Positions 1-6,374 are shown, counted from the first letter of the stretch. The stretch is DNA of 6,374 nt from CAIWAH01 sp043755815 (GCA_043755815.1 JAYUSF010000107.1:1-6374), one strand, 5' to 3'. A program made the numbers and translations. The notes: generated by a model not told the origin, from the sequence alone.

Positions 1-2
1 CT

Positions 3-515
3 CCCCTTTACGACATCGCACTTGGAATTGCCCATGTGAGTCCAAGGCCAAGGGCGGATTCGTTCATGGATTGGATTGCCAAGTCTTGGGATCGCTGTCG
101 AAGTGGCTACACGAAGAAGGCGTGGGCGAAAGTCCTCGCAGGCCCAGTTCCATTTTCGCCGGCAGAGCAATGCATTGTGGAGATGCGTCGTCAGTTTTCG
201 TGGAAGCAACTTCCGCCTCAAAACGGGATGGTGGTGATTGAATTTACAAACGCTTCGAGCGGCCGTTTGCCACGGTATAGCATTGGCGTGAAAAAGAAAT
301 TCGGCACCCCGATGGTCGGCGGATTTTGGGTTGATGTGGCCCACGTCGGCCCCGGCCAGACGGCTGTGGTGCATGTTGGCTTGGGAGGCTATTCCCATCT
401 GATGACGGCTGAGATGGCTGTGCTGTTCGACCTCGGAGAACCGGCGCCAGAATCGCGGGGAGATTTTCTCGAGATTCAGCCAATCATTGGTGGCCAGACC
501 GGGCAAATCGGCTAG
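3..515 (+). CDS. Hypothetical protein, 5' end outside the window
   Basis: I do not recognise this family. A GTG at 36 would give 159 residues, but the frame is open back to the left edge and reads plausibly as protein there (PLYDIALGIAHVSPRP), so the true start is probably outside the window and GTG 36 is an internal valine. The visible protein has a basic, Trp-rich, probably helical N-terminal part (SFMDWIAKSWDRC, then KKAWAKVLAG), then alternating hydrophobic stretches (MVVIEF, YSIGV, GFWVDVAHVGPGQTAVVHVGL) that suggest a beta-sandwich, and an acidic, Pro-rich tail (EPAPESRGDFLEIQ). There is no obvious signal peptide or membrane segment in the visible part. It is GC-poorer than its neighbours: 52% at 61-120 and 45% at 241-300 by hand count, against 70% at 2101-2160 in rsmH. 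That could mean recent acquisition. It converges on the MFS gene with overlapping stops. Coding is fairly sure; function is unknown. Confidence 0.7.
   Translation, partial: PLYDIALGIAHVSPRPRADSFMDWIAKSWDRCRSGYTKKAWAKVLAGPVPFSPAEQCIVEMRRQFSWKQLPPQNGMVVIEFTNASSGRLPRYSIGVKKKFGTPMVGGFWVDVAHVGPGQTAVVHVGLGGYSHLMTAEMAVLFDLGEPAPESRGDFLEIQPIIGGQTGQIG
512..515. other. Convergent stop codons sharing one CTAG
   Basis: The palindrome CTAG holds both stops. Read on plus, TAG at 513-515 ends the hypothetical gene; read on minus, TAG at 514-512 ends the MFS gene. The two coding regions overlap tail to tail by four bases, leaving no room for an intergenic terminator, so each transcript must terminate inside, or antisense to, the other gene. 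Confidence 0.85.
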
Positions 516-1693
516 CGGGCAGTGTCACCGGTTGGGCCCCGTCGTTTAACTTTCCAGCACCACATTCCGCCGGCTAAGAGCACCGTTCCCACGGCCGCCG
601 CCGGAGCCGCCGGGGTTCCGCTCAGCCAGAGCGTTAGCGCGCTGATGGCTGGCCCGCCGCAGATACCAAGCCCGATCAGCGCTTCATGGAAGCCACCGTG
701 TTCGCCGTGGGTATCACTGCCGTCCATGGCGTAATACAGCGACGAGTAATAGAGCAGGGCCGTTGCCCAGCCGAAGCCGATCTGGGCCACCACCAGCACG
801 ATCGGGCTGTGCGTGAGCACCAGCGCCAGAAAGCAGCCCACCATCAGGAGGTAGGAACCGACGAACCAGCCAAAGCGGTAATGCCAGCCCGGCCACAGCC
901 ACAGCACCGCGAAGGACAGCGTGCGCACATGCTGCCAGACCGACATCAGGGCTCCCGCCTGCGCCACGCTGAGTCCGACGCCCGCGGCGATGCCCGGCAC
1001 CACGGCGATCACGGTGTTGATCGCCATGTAGGCGAGCGGATTGGCGATCCACGCCAGCTTCTTGAAATACGCCGGACGGGTGCCGCCCGTGGCCGCGGGA
1101 TGGTCCGCTTCGACGGGTGAAGCGGTGGCGAGCCAGGCGTCATGGCGGGCCTTCAGCGGCCAGGTGGAAGCCAGTTGGAGCACATGAACGCTTACCGGAA
1201 GCCAGAACAGGCTGCCCGGGCCGAGGTGTTCAAACAGCCAGCCGCCGACCAACTGGGCGAGCCCCATCGTTGCGGCCCAGACCACGTTATAGAGCCCGAC
1301 GCGGTTGGGCAGGTTGCGGGGTTCCTCATGCTCGCTCACGAGCGCTTCCAGGATCGGCCACGTGAAGCAGATTGAGGCGGACCACAGGGCCACGCCGAAC
1401 AGGAGGGCGCCCAGCGACGGAAACAGCCAGCCCAGGCCGACCGCCGCGCTCATCCCGGCAAACCCGACCCGGAGCGACGTGAAATAACCATACCGCTGCC
1501 CGAAGCGGCCTCCGAACCACGACGCCGGGATATAGACCAGGCCCACGCCGGCGACGACGGCGAGGTTTTGAAGGTTGCCGAAGCCGAACCGGTCCCGCAG
1601 CAGGAACAGCAGGTAGTTGAAGTAGTAGGCGGCCGCGAAGGAGTTCGTTCCCTCCACCACGAAGTAGGCAAGCTTTGAGCGCGGCGGTCGCAT
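512..1693 (-). CDS. Major facilitator superfamily (MFS) permease
   Basis: A 393-residue polytopic inner-membrane protein of MFS length; substrate unknown. About twelve hydrophobic segments can be drawn, roughly 9-32, 43-59, 70-92, 94-118, 133-154, 160-180, then a polar central loop 181-215 (charged, Ala/Pro-rich), then 217-239, 243-265, 274-293, 297-322, 337-357 and 362-380. After the second segment, GGRFGQRYG (61-69) sits where MFS motif A lies and keeps its Gly/Arg pattern, but lacks the usual Asp. A polar stretch at 324-338 (DGSDTHGEHGGFHEA) lies between segments 10 and 11 and is rich in His, Asp and Glu. The ATG at 1693 overlaps the rsmH stop (TGATG), which supports this start and suggests translational coupling; a G-rich stretch just upstream may serve as a weak ribosome site. 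The 3' end converges on the hypothetical gene. MFS membership is confident from topology; a drug, sugar or nucleoside substrate cannot be told. Confidence 0.85.
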   Translation of the reverse strand: MRPPRSKLAYFVVEGTNSFAAAYYFNYLLFLLRDRFGFGNLQNLAVVAGVGLVYIPASWFGGRFGQRYGYFTSLRVGFAGMSAAVGLGWLFPSLGALLFGVALWSASICFTWPILEALVSEHEEPRNLPNRVGLYNVVWAATMGLAQLVGGWLFEHLGPGSLFWLPVSVHVLQLASTWPLKARHDAWLATASPVEADHPAATGGTRPAYFKKLAWIANPLAYMAINTVIAVVPGIAAGVGLSVAQAGALMSVWQHVRTLSFAVLWLWPGWHYRFGWFVGSYLLMVGCFLALVLTHSPIVLVVAQIGFGWATALLYYSSLYYAMDGSDTHGEHGGFHEALIGLGICGGPAISALTLWLSGTPAAPAAAVGTVLLAGGMWCWKVKRRGPTGDTAR

Positions 1694-1695
1694 CA
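1691..1695 (-). other. TGATG stop/start overlap of rsmH and MFS genes
   Basis: On the minus strand the TGA of rsmH (1695-1693) and the ATG of the permease (1693-1691) share the A. Such one-base overlaps commonly mean that ribosomes finishing the first gene reinitiate on the second, so the permease is probably expressed in proportion to RsmH. Confidence 0.8.
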
Positions 1696-2808
1696 GGCGG
1701 CGCCCCCGTTCGGTTCCGTGGCCCGCGTGGCCCAGCGGAGTTTCGCCGACGAACTGCGGGAGTTGGCGCGCAGTTCCTCGGGCCCCGGCCGGATCACCTC
1801 GTCGTTGGTCCCCAAATAGATTCCGTTCCTCAGCCCGTCGCGGAAGGCATGTTTTACCCGCCGGTCCTCGCCGGAATGAAACGTCAGCATTGCGACCCGC
1901 CCCCCCGGGTTCAGGCAGGCGGGCAGGTGGCGGAGGAGCATGTCGAGCGCGCCGAGTTCGTCGTTGACCGCGATGCGCAGGGCTTGGAACACGCGGCGGA
2001 TGCAGGCCAAATCGGTTTCGCTGTCCCGGGCCAGCCCCCTGGCGCTGAGAATCTCCCGGATGGCCGTCGCAAACGGCCCGGTGCGCGTGAACGGGGTCCG
2101 CACCCGCCGGGCGACCAGTTCGTCGGCGAGGACGACCGCGTGGGGTTCATCCGCAAACTCGGCGAATGCGGCGGCGAGTTTGGGGGCCGACACCTGGGCC
2201 AGATACTCGGCGGCCGAGGGTGATCGCTGCGGATTGAGGCGCAGGTCGAGCGGGCCGTCCGCCTTGAAGGTGAAACCCCGCGCGGGATCGTCGAGCTGCA
2301 TTGAGGATACCCCCAGGTCGGCGAGGATGGCGTCGGCGCCCTTCAGTCCGAGTCCCGCCAGCACTTTGGGCAGTCCCGCGAAATTGCTGCGCACCGGCGT
2401 AAAGACGTCTTCGCCGAAGCCCGCCGCCCGCAACCGTGCGGTCGTCTTTGGCTGTTCAACCGGATCCACGTCGAGGCCGATCAGTCGGCCGCCCGGCTGA
2501 ATCCGCTCCAGCAACTCCCGCGCGTGGCCGCCGTAGCCGAGCGTGCAGTCCACCACCACCTGGCCGGGTTGCGGCGCGAGCATGGCGAGGATTTCCGGGA
2601 CGAGAATGGGGCGATGGGTGCCGGCGGGAGTTTTGCCGCTGGCGAGGATCTTCGCGATCTCCCCGGCGTAATCCCCGGGGTTGTGTTCCTTGTATTTCTC
2701 CTCGAAGCGGCGCGGATTCTTTCCTGAGTAGCGGGGACGCCGCTTGGGCCGGGGCGGGGCGGCCCCGGTCGCAGGCGACGGGTTTGAAGACTCCGGTTGG
2801 GTGCTCAT
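1693..2808 (-). CDS. rsmH: 16S rRNA (cytosine(1402)-N(4))-methyltransferase RsmH (MraW)
   Basis: Cytoplasmic SAM-dependent enzyme that N4-methylates C1402 of 16S rRNA in the ribosomal P site. From ATG 2808 the protein has 371 residues. Family motifs occur in order: HRPILVPEIL (65-74), SAM-binding motif I DCTLGYGGHA (87-96), LIGLDVDP (109-116), ADLGVSSMQLDDPARGF (163-179) followed by DGPLDLR (184-190), VFQALRIAVNDEL (273-285), TFHSGEDRRVK (309-319) and the C-terminal NSRSSSAKLR (349-358). The loop has HSGED where many homologues have HSLED. Residues 1-64 form an extra N-terminal region (basic KRRPRYSGKNPRRFEEKYKE, then DYAGEIAKILASGKTPAGT), making it longer than the roughly 310-residue E. coli enzyme; I believe such extensions are common in Verrucomicrobiota. 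The frame continues upstream to a GTG at 2979, but that stretch looks like translated spacer, so I chose ATG 2808. No good Shine-Dalgarno is visible. No mraZ, ftsL, ftsI or mur gene adjoins it; the MFS gene follows with a one-base overlap. Confidence 0.95.
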   Translation of the reverse strand: MSTQPESSNPSPATGAAPPRPKRRPRYSGKNPRRFEEKYKEHNPGDYAGEIAKILASGKTPAGTHRPILVPEILAMLAPQPGQVVVDCTLGYGGHARELLERIQPGGRLIGLDVDPVEQPKTTARLRAAGFGEDVFTPVRSNFAGLPKVLAGLGLKGADAILADLGVSSMQLDDPARGFTFKADGPLDLRLNPQRSPSAAEYLAQVSAPKLAAAFAEFADEPHAVVLADELVARRVRTPFTRTGPFATAIREILSARGLARDSETDLACIRRVFQALRIAVNDELGALDMLLRHLPACLNPGGRVAMLTFHSGEDRRVKHAFRDGLRNGIYLGTNDEVIRPGPEELRANSRSSSAKLRWATRATEPNGGAA

Positions 2809-3000
2809 TCGTTTGGGCGGACGCTCAGGGAAGCGGTGGAAGAGGAGAAGGGCTAAAAGCTCTCGCCGAGGCGGACCCCCATTTTCCGAACTGCGGAACC
2901 ACCGGGGCTCATGCGCAACGCGAGGCGGACGATCACGCCGCAATTCGCCCGGTGATTTCGGCCGCCTCACCGCGGGCACCGTCCGCTACGGCACCAAGAG

Positions 3001-5592
3001 TTACCGGATCCGCAGGAGTTCCGGTTCGGTCCACGAATCCTCGCGCTGCGCGGTGGCCGCCCGCACCGCCTTCACGGTGGTTTCGGCGACCGGTTCGGCG
3101 ACGTGACCCCATTCGCGGCGCACGTAGGTCAGGACGTCGGCGATCTGCGGGTCGGTGATGCCTTCGGCAAAGGCGGGCATGTTCAGCGTCCACTTGGTGC
3201 CCTTCACGGTGATCTCATCGCGCAGTCCGTGCAGCACGATGCGGATCAGCCGCTGCTCGCTGCCCTGGGTCCATTCGGCGTCGCGCAGCGGCGGCGCCAA
3301 TCCTTCCTGGCCGTTCCCGTGCGGTTGATGGCAGGCGGCGCACACCAGGGCATAGGTCTCCTTGCCGCGCATGAAACTGGCCTTTTCTTCGGCGGTGAAC
3401 GGGCGGGCCACCGGCACCGGTGGCATGCCCGGCTTGCCGCTCCAGCCGAGCACCTCTCCGAGCCGGGTGACGTGTTTCTGGAACGCCTCGCTTTCCACTT
3501 TGCGCAGGTTGGCCAGCGCCTTGGGTTCCTCGCCCAGCATGATGAGTTTCGGCGCCGGCTGACCGGCCTTAGCCGTGGCAACGGTTCCGGAAATGCCTTC
3601 GATCAGTGCGACCGATTGCCATTCACCCGGTTTGCCGCGGGCGGTCAGGTCCAACAGTTGGGCGATGCGTTCGGGGTTTCCCTCCAGGGCCACGCAGCGG
3701 GCCAGTCCGCTCAGCAGCGGCGCGTGGCTGTCCTTCATGGCGGCGCAGACCGGATCGCCGACCAGGCCCTGGAGGAACTCGAGCTCGCGGCCGCCCAATC
3801 CGCTGATGGCGGCGTCAAAGCGGAGCCGGCTCGCCGGCATGTTCATGAGCAGCACCTTCGTGATGGCGTCGGCCTGCGGCGTCCTGATCTGCCCGAGCGT
3901 GAAGAGGAGCTGGGTCTGCTCCGCCAGCGGGATGAACCCGGCCCGCTGGTAAACGATGTTCAGGGCCTCTTCGCGGGAAGGGCCGTGGAAGAACCCCTCC
4001 GCCAACCGGAGCGCGGCACTGCGCACGAGGCCATGCGAATCCGCCACCGCAGCTCGCAAGGTTGCGAGGTCCAGCGCGCCCATTCCCTCCAGCGTCCAGA
4101 GGGCGTGGAGCCTTCCGTGGTGGGGCGTGGCTTCGGTGGTTTGCACCAGTTTCCTGAGATCCGGCGCGACGGCGGCATCACCCCGCGCCACGAGCAGGCG
4201 CTGCGCGGTGTCGCGCCAGAAACCGTTGGGGTGCGACAGCCGGGCGACCAGTTCCCCACCGGTCGGCTTGGCGGCGAGCTTGTCGCCCCGGCTCAGCGGG
4301 CGATCCGTTCGCACCACGCGCCAGATGCGCCCGAGATCCACCGGAGACTGAAGGTTTCGCGACTCGATCTGTCTGCGCAGGTAGCTCGTCAGGTAGATGC
4401 GGTGCTGGATCAGGCCGCGGTAGAAATCGACGACGTAGAGTGCCCCGTCCGGGCCGTTGTGGAGGTTCACCGGACGGAAGCGTTCGTCCTGTGAGGTCAG
4501 GAACTCCGTCCCGGGATGGGCGTTGGTCGCGGTCAGTTCGCCTTCGAGTTCGGTGACCTTGTGGCGGCGGATGAAGTTGCCGGTCGGTTCGCACAGGAAG
4601 ACGTCGCCGGAATAGTCGGGACCAAACTGTGCCCCCCGGTAAACTGCCGGACCGCAGGCGCCGGTGAAGGTCGCCAACCTGCCCTCGGGCGTGAGCTGGT
4701 TCGGCTGGTAACCGCGGTTCACGCCCGGGTTCACCCGGGCAGTCCAGGAGCGCAGATCTTTCTGCACCTGCACATTCACGCCGTAGGCCGGTCGCAGATT
4801 TGGATTTCGGGCCAGGTAATGGCTGGGCACGAAGTCGGCGCGGTGCGGGTCGGAGTTGGAATTGAAGTGCAGCCGGCCCGCGTCGTCTTGCGCCAGACCC
4901 CACTGGCCGCGGAAGATCGTGGGTTCCTTCTGCCAGGATTCCGCATCGCCGGTCCAGCGGTAGCGGAACGTGTGGTTGGCGGAATAGATCCAGTTGTCGA
5001 GCGCCCAGGTCAGGCTGTTCGAGGCGTGTTCGGGGTTCGACTTGGCGCCGAGCCGCGGGTCGTTCTGGGTCGCGTAGTCGCCGAAGGCTTCGACCTTTTC
5101 GTCGGCCTTCCCATCGCCGTCATTGTCCTTGGCGAACCAGACCCGGGGCGGTTCGGCCACCAGCGCGCCGCCGCCCACCAGCATCACGGAACGGGGCATC
5201 ACGAGCCGGTCGAGAAACACCGTCCGCTTGTCCATGCGCCCGTCCCCATCGGTGTCTTCGAGGATCACGATGTTGCCGGTGGGTTCCTGCTCACCGACCG
5301 CCTCGGGCGTCGGCATGTAACCGTTCATCTCCACGACCCAGAGCCGGCCCTGAGGGTCGAACTGCGCCTGCACCGGCGAACGCAGCAGCGGTTCCGCGGC
5401 GACCAGCTCCACGCGGAAGCCGGGCGGCAGACGGAACGACCTGAGTTGCTCCCCGGGTGACAGGACGGGGGCCGGCGGGATCTTGTCCGGCGGGACGGTT
5501 TCCTTCTGCGCCTCACCCGCCTTGTCGCCGTTCTGGGCGAGCAGCAGGCAAGAAAAGAGCGCGGCGGCGAAGAGGACGGCGGCATTTCTCAT
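3001..5592 (-). CDS. PVC-type membrane-bound dehydrogenase-like protein with C-terminal cytochrome c domain
   Basis: Exported 863-residue protein of the Pirellula/Verrucomicrobium dehydrogenase-heme class, presumably a periplasmic redox protein; substrate unknown. An N-terminal signal peptide (1-19, hydrophobic core AAVLFAAALFSCLLLA) is followed by a Pro/Lys-rich linker. Residues about 50-430 form the propeller domain: LPPGFRVELVAAEPLL (55-70), FDPQGRLWVVEMNGY (78-92), LTWALDNWIYSANH (194-207), GACGPAVYRG (311-320), VFLCEPTGNFIRR (331-343) and HNGPDGALYVVDFYRG (378-393). Two DxDxDGxxD loops (113-121 and 156-164) resemble calcium-binding loops. Residues about 440-715 are helical, HEAT-like repeats. 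The class I cytochrome c domain spans about 735-830, with heme motif CAACH (751-755) and M805 in LNMPAF as the likely axial Met. The tail ends in TEPELLRIR, as I recall for this class. C15 (LFSC) is a poor lipobox, so signal peptidase I cleavage is likelier. The ATG at 5592 places the signal peptide at the terminus; no strong ribosome site precedes it. Class is confident, reaction is not. Confidence 0.92.
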   Translation of the reverse strand: MRNAAVLFAAALFSCLLLAQNGDKAGEAQKETVPPDKIPPAPVLSPGEQLRSFRLPPGFRVELVAAEPLLRSPVQAQFDPQGRLWVVEMNGYMPTPEAVGEQEPTGNIVILEDTDGDGRMDKRTVFLDRLVMPRSVMLVGGGALVAEPPRVWFAKDNDGDGKADEKVEAFGDYATQNDPRLGAKSNPEHASNSLTWALDNWIYSANHTFRYRWTGDAESWQKEPTIFRGQWGLAQDDAGRLHFNSNSDPHRADFVPSHYLARNPNLRPAYGVNVQVQKDLRSWTARVNPGVNRGYQPNQLTPEGRLATFTGACGPAVYRGAQFGPDYSGDVFLCEPTGNFIRRHKVTELEGELTATNAHPGTEFLTSQDERFRPVNLHNGPDGALYVVDFYRGLIQHRIYLTSYLRRQIESRNLQSPVDLGRIWRVVRTDRPLSRGDKLAAKPTGGELVARLSHPNGFWRDTAQRLLVARGDAAVAPDLRKLVQTTEATPHHGRLHALWTLEGMGALDLATLRAAVADSHGLVRSAALRLAEGFFHGPSREEALNIVYQRAGFIPLAEQTQLLFTLGQIRTPQADAITKVLLMNMPASRLRFDAAISGLGGRELEFLQGLVGDPVCAAMKDSHAPLLSGLARCVALEGNPERIAQLLDLTARGKPGEWQSVALIEGISGTVATAKAGQPAPKLIMLGEEPKALANLRKVESEAFQKHVTRLGEVLGWSGKPGMPPVPVARPFTAEEKASFMRGKETYALVCAACHQPHGNGQEGLAPPLRDAEWTQGSEQRLIRIVLHGLRDEITVKGTKWTLNMPAFAEGITDPQIADVLTYVRREWGHVAEPVAETTVKAVRAATAQREDSWTEPELLRIR

Positions 5593-5714
5593 GAAGTGAT
5601 GTGCGTAACCGGACGCCGGGCTGCCTTGTTGGCTTCAACAGGGCGGAAACACGGCGAGCGAATGGTCGAAGCCTACGGAAACCCGCCGGGTCGCCAAGCC
5701 TGCGGGGAGACTTT

Positions 5715-6221
5715 TCAGGCCGAAGCCGGCGAAACCGCCTTCAACCTGCGCCAAAACAGGTAGGTGGTGACATAGCCAAGCGTTCCGATGGCGCTGCCCA
5801 CGGCCATCGTGCCGACCAGCAGCGGAGCTCCCGCCTCCACGAAGGAAAGTTCGCCCCAGTTGTCCCAGTGAAAATCCGAGACCGGCCGCCCAATCAGCCG
5901 GCAGCCCATCACAAAACAGAACGGATAGTAAAAGCCGATGGTCAGCGGGTTCGTCGCGCAGATCAGGGCCGCCACCACGAACAGGTTGGCGCGAAACAGA
6001 AGGGCGGTCGGCACGCCCAGCAGCCATTGAACGCCACCCAGCGGAAACGAACCCGCGATCGCCCCGACCATCCAGCCGCGGGCCACGGAATCGCGTTCCA
6101 GCCGCCACAGCGATTTGGAAAACAGCCGGTCCCCCAGGACCCGATGCCAGAAGCCACCCCGCAGCCCGCGGCGGGAAATGCCTCGGCGCGTCAGCCAGCG
6201 CAGGGTTCGAAAGTAGAACAC
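5715..6221 (-). CDS. DUF2062 domain-containing membrane protein
   Basis: A 168-residue small membrane protein matching the DUF2062 pattern; the biochemical role of this family is not established. A strongly basic, probably cytoplasmic N-terminus (TLRWLTRRGISRRGLRGG, 6-23) is followed by R43 and R48, then hydrophobic segments at about 51-75 (VGAIAGSFPLGGVQWLLGV, the family's 'A.G.f....P..g.q' stretch), about 79-109 carrying the hallmark Asn-Pro (ATNPLTIGFYYP, 89-100), and about 131-156. A polar, Trp/Asp-rich stretch (SDFHWDNWGE, 115-124) separates the last two. The start is GTG at 6221: in-frame reading meets a stop at 6290-6288 and no ATG, GTG or TTG lies between. No clear Shine-Dalgarno is visible. 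It is 122 bases upstream of the PVC cytochrome gene on the same strand; a link between them is unproven. Confidence 0.82.
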   Translation of the reverse strand: MFYFRTLRWLTRRGISRRGLRGGFWHRVLGDRLFSKSLWRLERDSVARGWMVGAIAGSFPLGGVQWLLGVPTALLFRANLFVVAALICATNPLTIGFYYPFCFVMGCRLIGRPVSDFHWDNWGELSFVEAGAPLLVGTMAVGSAIGTLGYVTTYLFWRRLKAVSPASA

Positions 6222-6268
6222 GGCCGGAGGTTGCCCTGAATTGGACCGTCCGGCAAACCAGGCGCGGA

Positions 6269-6374
6269 GGGGCGATCCTCGATCCGGTCAACAACGTCTG
6301 GACGGCGCTGCCCGCGACCGGGGCCCCGGCGGCCCGGTCCGGTCACAGTGCGGTGTGGACGGGCACGGAGATGC
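6269..6374 (+). CDS. Kelch-like repeat protein fragment, no start codon visible, runs off the right edge
   Basis: In the frame of position 6281 the DNA reads GGAILDPVNNVWTALPATG and continues with APAARSGHSAVWTGTEM to the last full codon. This is the consensus of one Kelch-type propeller repeat (DP..N.W, then ARxGHxAVWxGxEM), usually followed by a glycine pair beyond the window. Such repeats occur in large secreted or surface proteins of Verrucomicrobiota and relatives. What is odd is the 5' side: reading back in frame from 6371 to 6062 I find no ATG, GTG or TTG, and the upstream codons (NWTVRQTRR) do not look like the preceding half repeat or a signal peptide; further back the frame is antisense to the DUF2062 gene. 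Either this is a 5'-truncated remnant, or a frameshift lies near 6240-6275. The boundary given is where repeat-like sequence begins, not a true start. Confidence 0.5.

Noticed and set aside
2884..2898. Inverted repeat TTCCG-aactg-CGGAA between the PVC cytochrome gene and rsmH
   Set aside because: The arms are only 5 bases and no T-run follows on the minus strand, so it does not qualify as a terminator or a convincing operator.
2867..2930. Direct repeat cgaggcggac at 2867-2876 and 2921-2930
   Set aside because: Two copies of a 10-base GC-rich word in one spacer could easily be chance; there is no third copy or regular spacing.
2809..2979. Extension of rsmH to a GTG at 2979
   Set aside because: The 57 added residues (starting PAVRRPKSPGELRRDRPPR) lack family similarity and resemble translated spacer; ATG 2808 is the better start.
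3034..3060. Lipoprotein or tail-anchor possibility for the PVC cytochrome protein
   Set aside because: The only N-terminal Cys (C15, LFSC) is inside the hydrophobic core with Phe at -2, and the C-terminus has no hydrophobic segment.
3103..4494. A 463-codon open frame on plus, and a 314-codon one at 4516-5460, opposite the PVC cytochrome gene
   Set aside because: They are antisense shadows of a high-GC gene: Arg/Gly/His/Gln-rich with no recognisable motifs, while the minus strand carries a signal peptide, propeller motifs and a heme site.
5624..5642. Imperfect hairpin (CCT-GTTG / CAACAGG with one bulge) upstream of the PVC cytochrome gene
   Set aside because: The stem is short and bulged, with no U-tract; neither a terminator nor a riboswitch can be supported.
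5593..5714. Search for a promoter of the PVC cytochrome gene
   Set aside because: No pair of -35/-10-like boxes with 16-18 base spacing was convincing, so no promoter is called.
5601..6239. A 212-codon plus-strand frame and a 219-codon minus-strand frame (5635-6294) over the DUF2062 gene
   Set aside because: Both are low-complexity, Arg/Pro/Ala-rich translations; the 168-residue minus frame alone has the DUF2062 pattern and sensible membrane segments.

Overview
The window reads as chromosomal DNA from a GC-rich member of the Verrucomicrobiota (PVC group). The strongest evidence is an 863-residue secreted protein with the Pirellula/Verrucomicrobium architecture: an N-terminal membrane-bound-dehydrogenase-type beta-propeller, a helical-repeat middle and a C-terminal CxxCH cytochrome c domain. 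An RsmH with a long basic N-terminal extension and the style of the MFS and DUF2062 proteins fit the same group. Assignment below phylum is not possible from the sequence alone.

Layout, left to right. (1) Positions 3-515, plus strand: the 3' part of a hypothetical protein gene, visibly poorer in GC than the rest, still open at the left edge. (2) Positions 512-1693, minus: an MFS permease, converging on gene 1 so tightly that the two TAG stops share one CTAG. (3) Positions 1693-2808, minus: rsmH, the 16S rRNA m4C1402 methyltransferase; its TGA overlaps the ATG of the MFS gene (TGATG), so the two are probably co-transcribed and translationally coupled. (4) Positions 3001-5592, minus: the PVC-type propeller/cytochrome c protein, 192 bases upstream of rsmH. 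(5) Positions 5715-6221, minus: a DUF2062 membrane protein with a GTG start. (6) Positions about 6269-6374, plus: a Kelch-like repeat fragment running off the right edge, with no start codon visible upstream.

Genes 2 to 5 all lie on the minus strand with gaps of at most 192 bases, so transcription runs right to left: DUF2062, PVC cytochrome, rsmH, MFS. Only rsmH-MFS is tightly coupled; the other gaps are large enough for separate promoters, although I could not pick convincing -35/-10 boxes. The four genes do not form an obvious pathway (rRNA modification, transport, periplasmic redox, membrane protein of unknown role). I see no CRISPR array, tRNA, rRNA, transposase or integrase. No clearly novel multi-gene system is evident. 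The points most worth a second look are the rsmH-MFS coupling outside a cell-division cluster, the His/Asp/Glu-rich motif in the MFS protein, the orphan Kelch fragment and the low-GC gene at the left edge.
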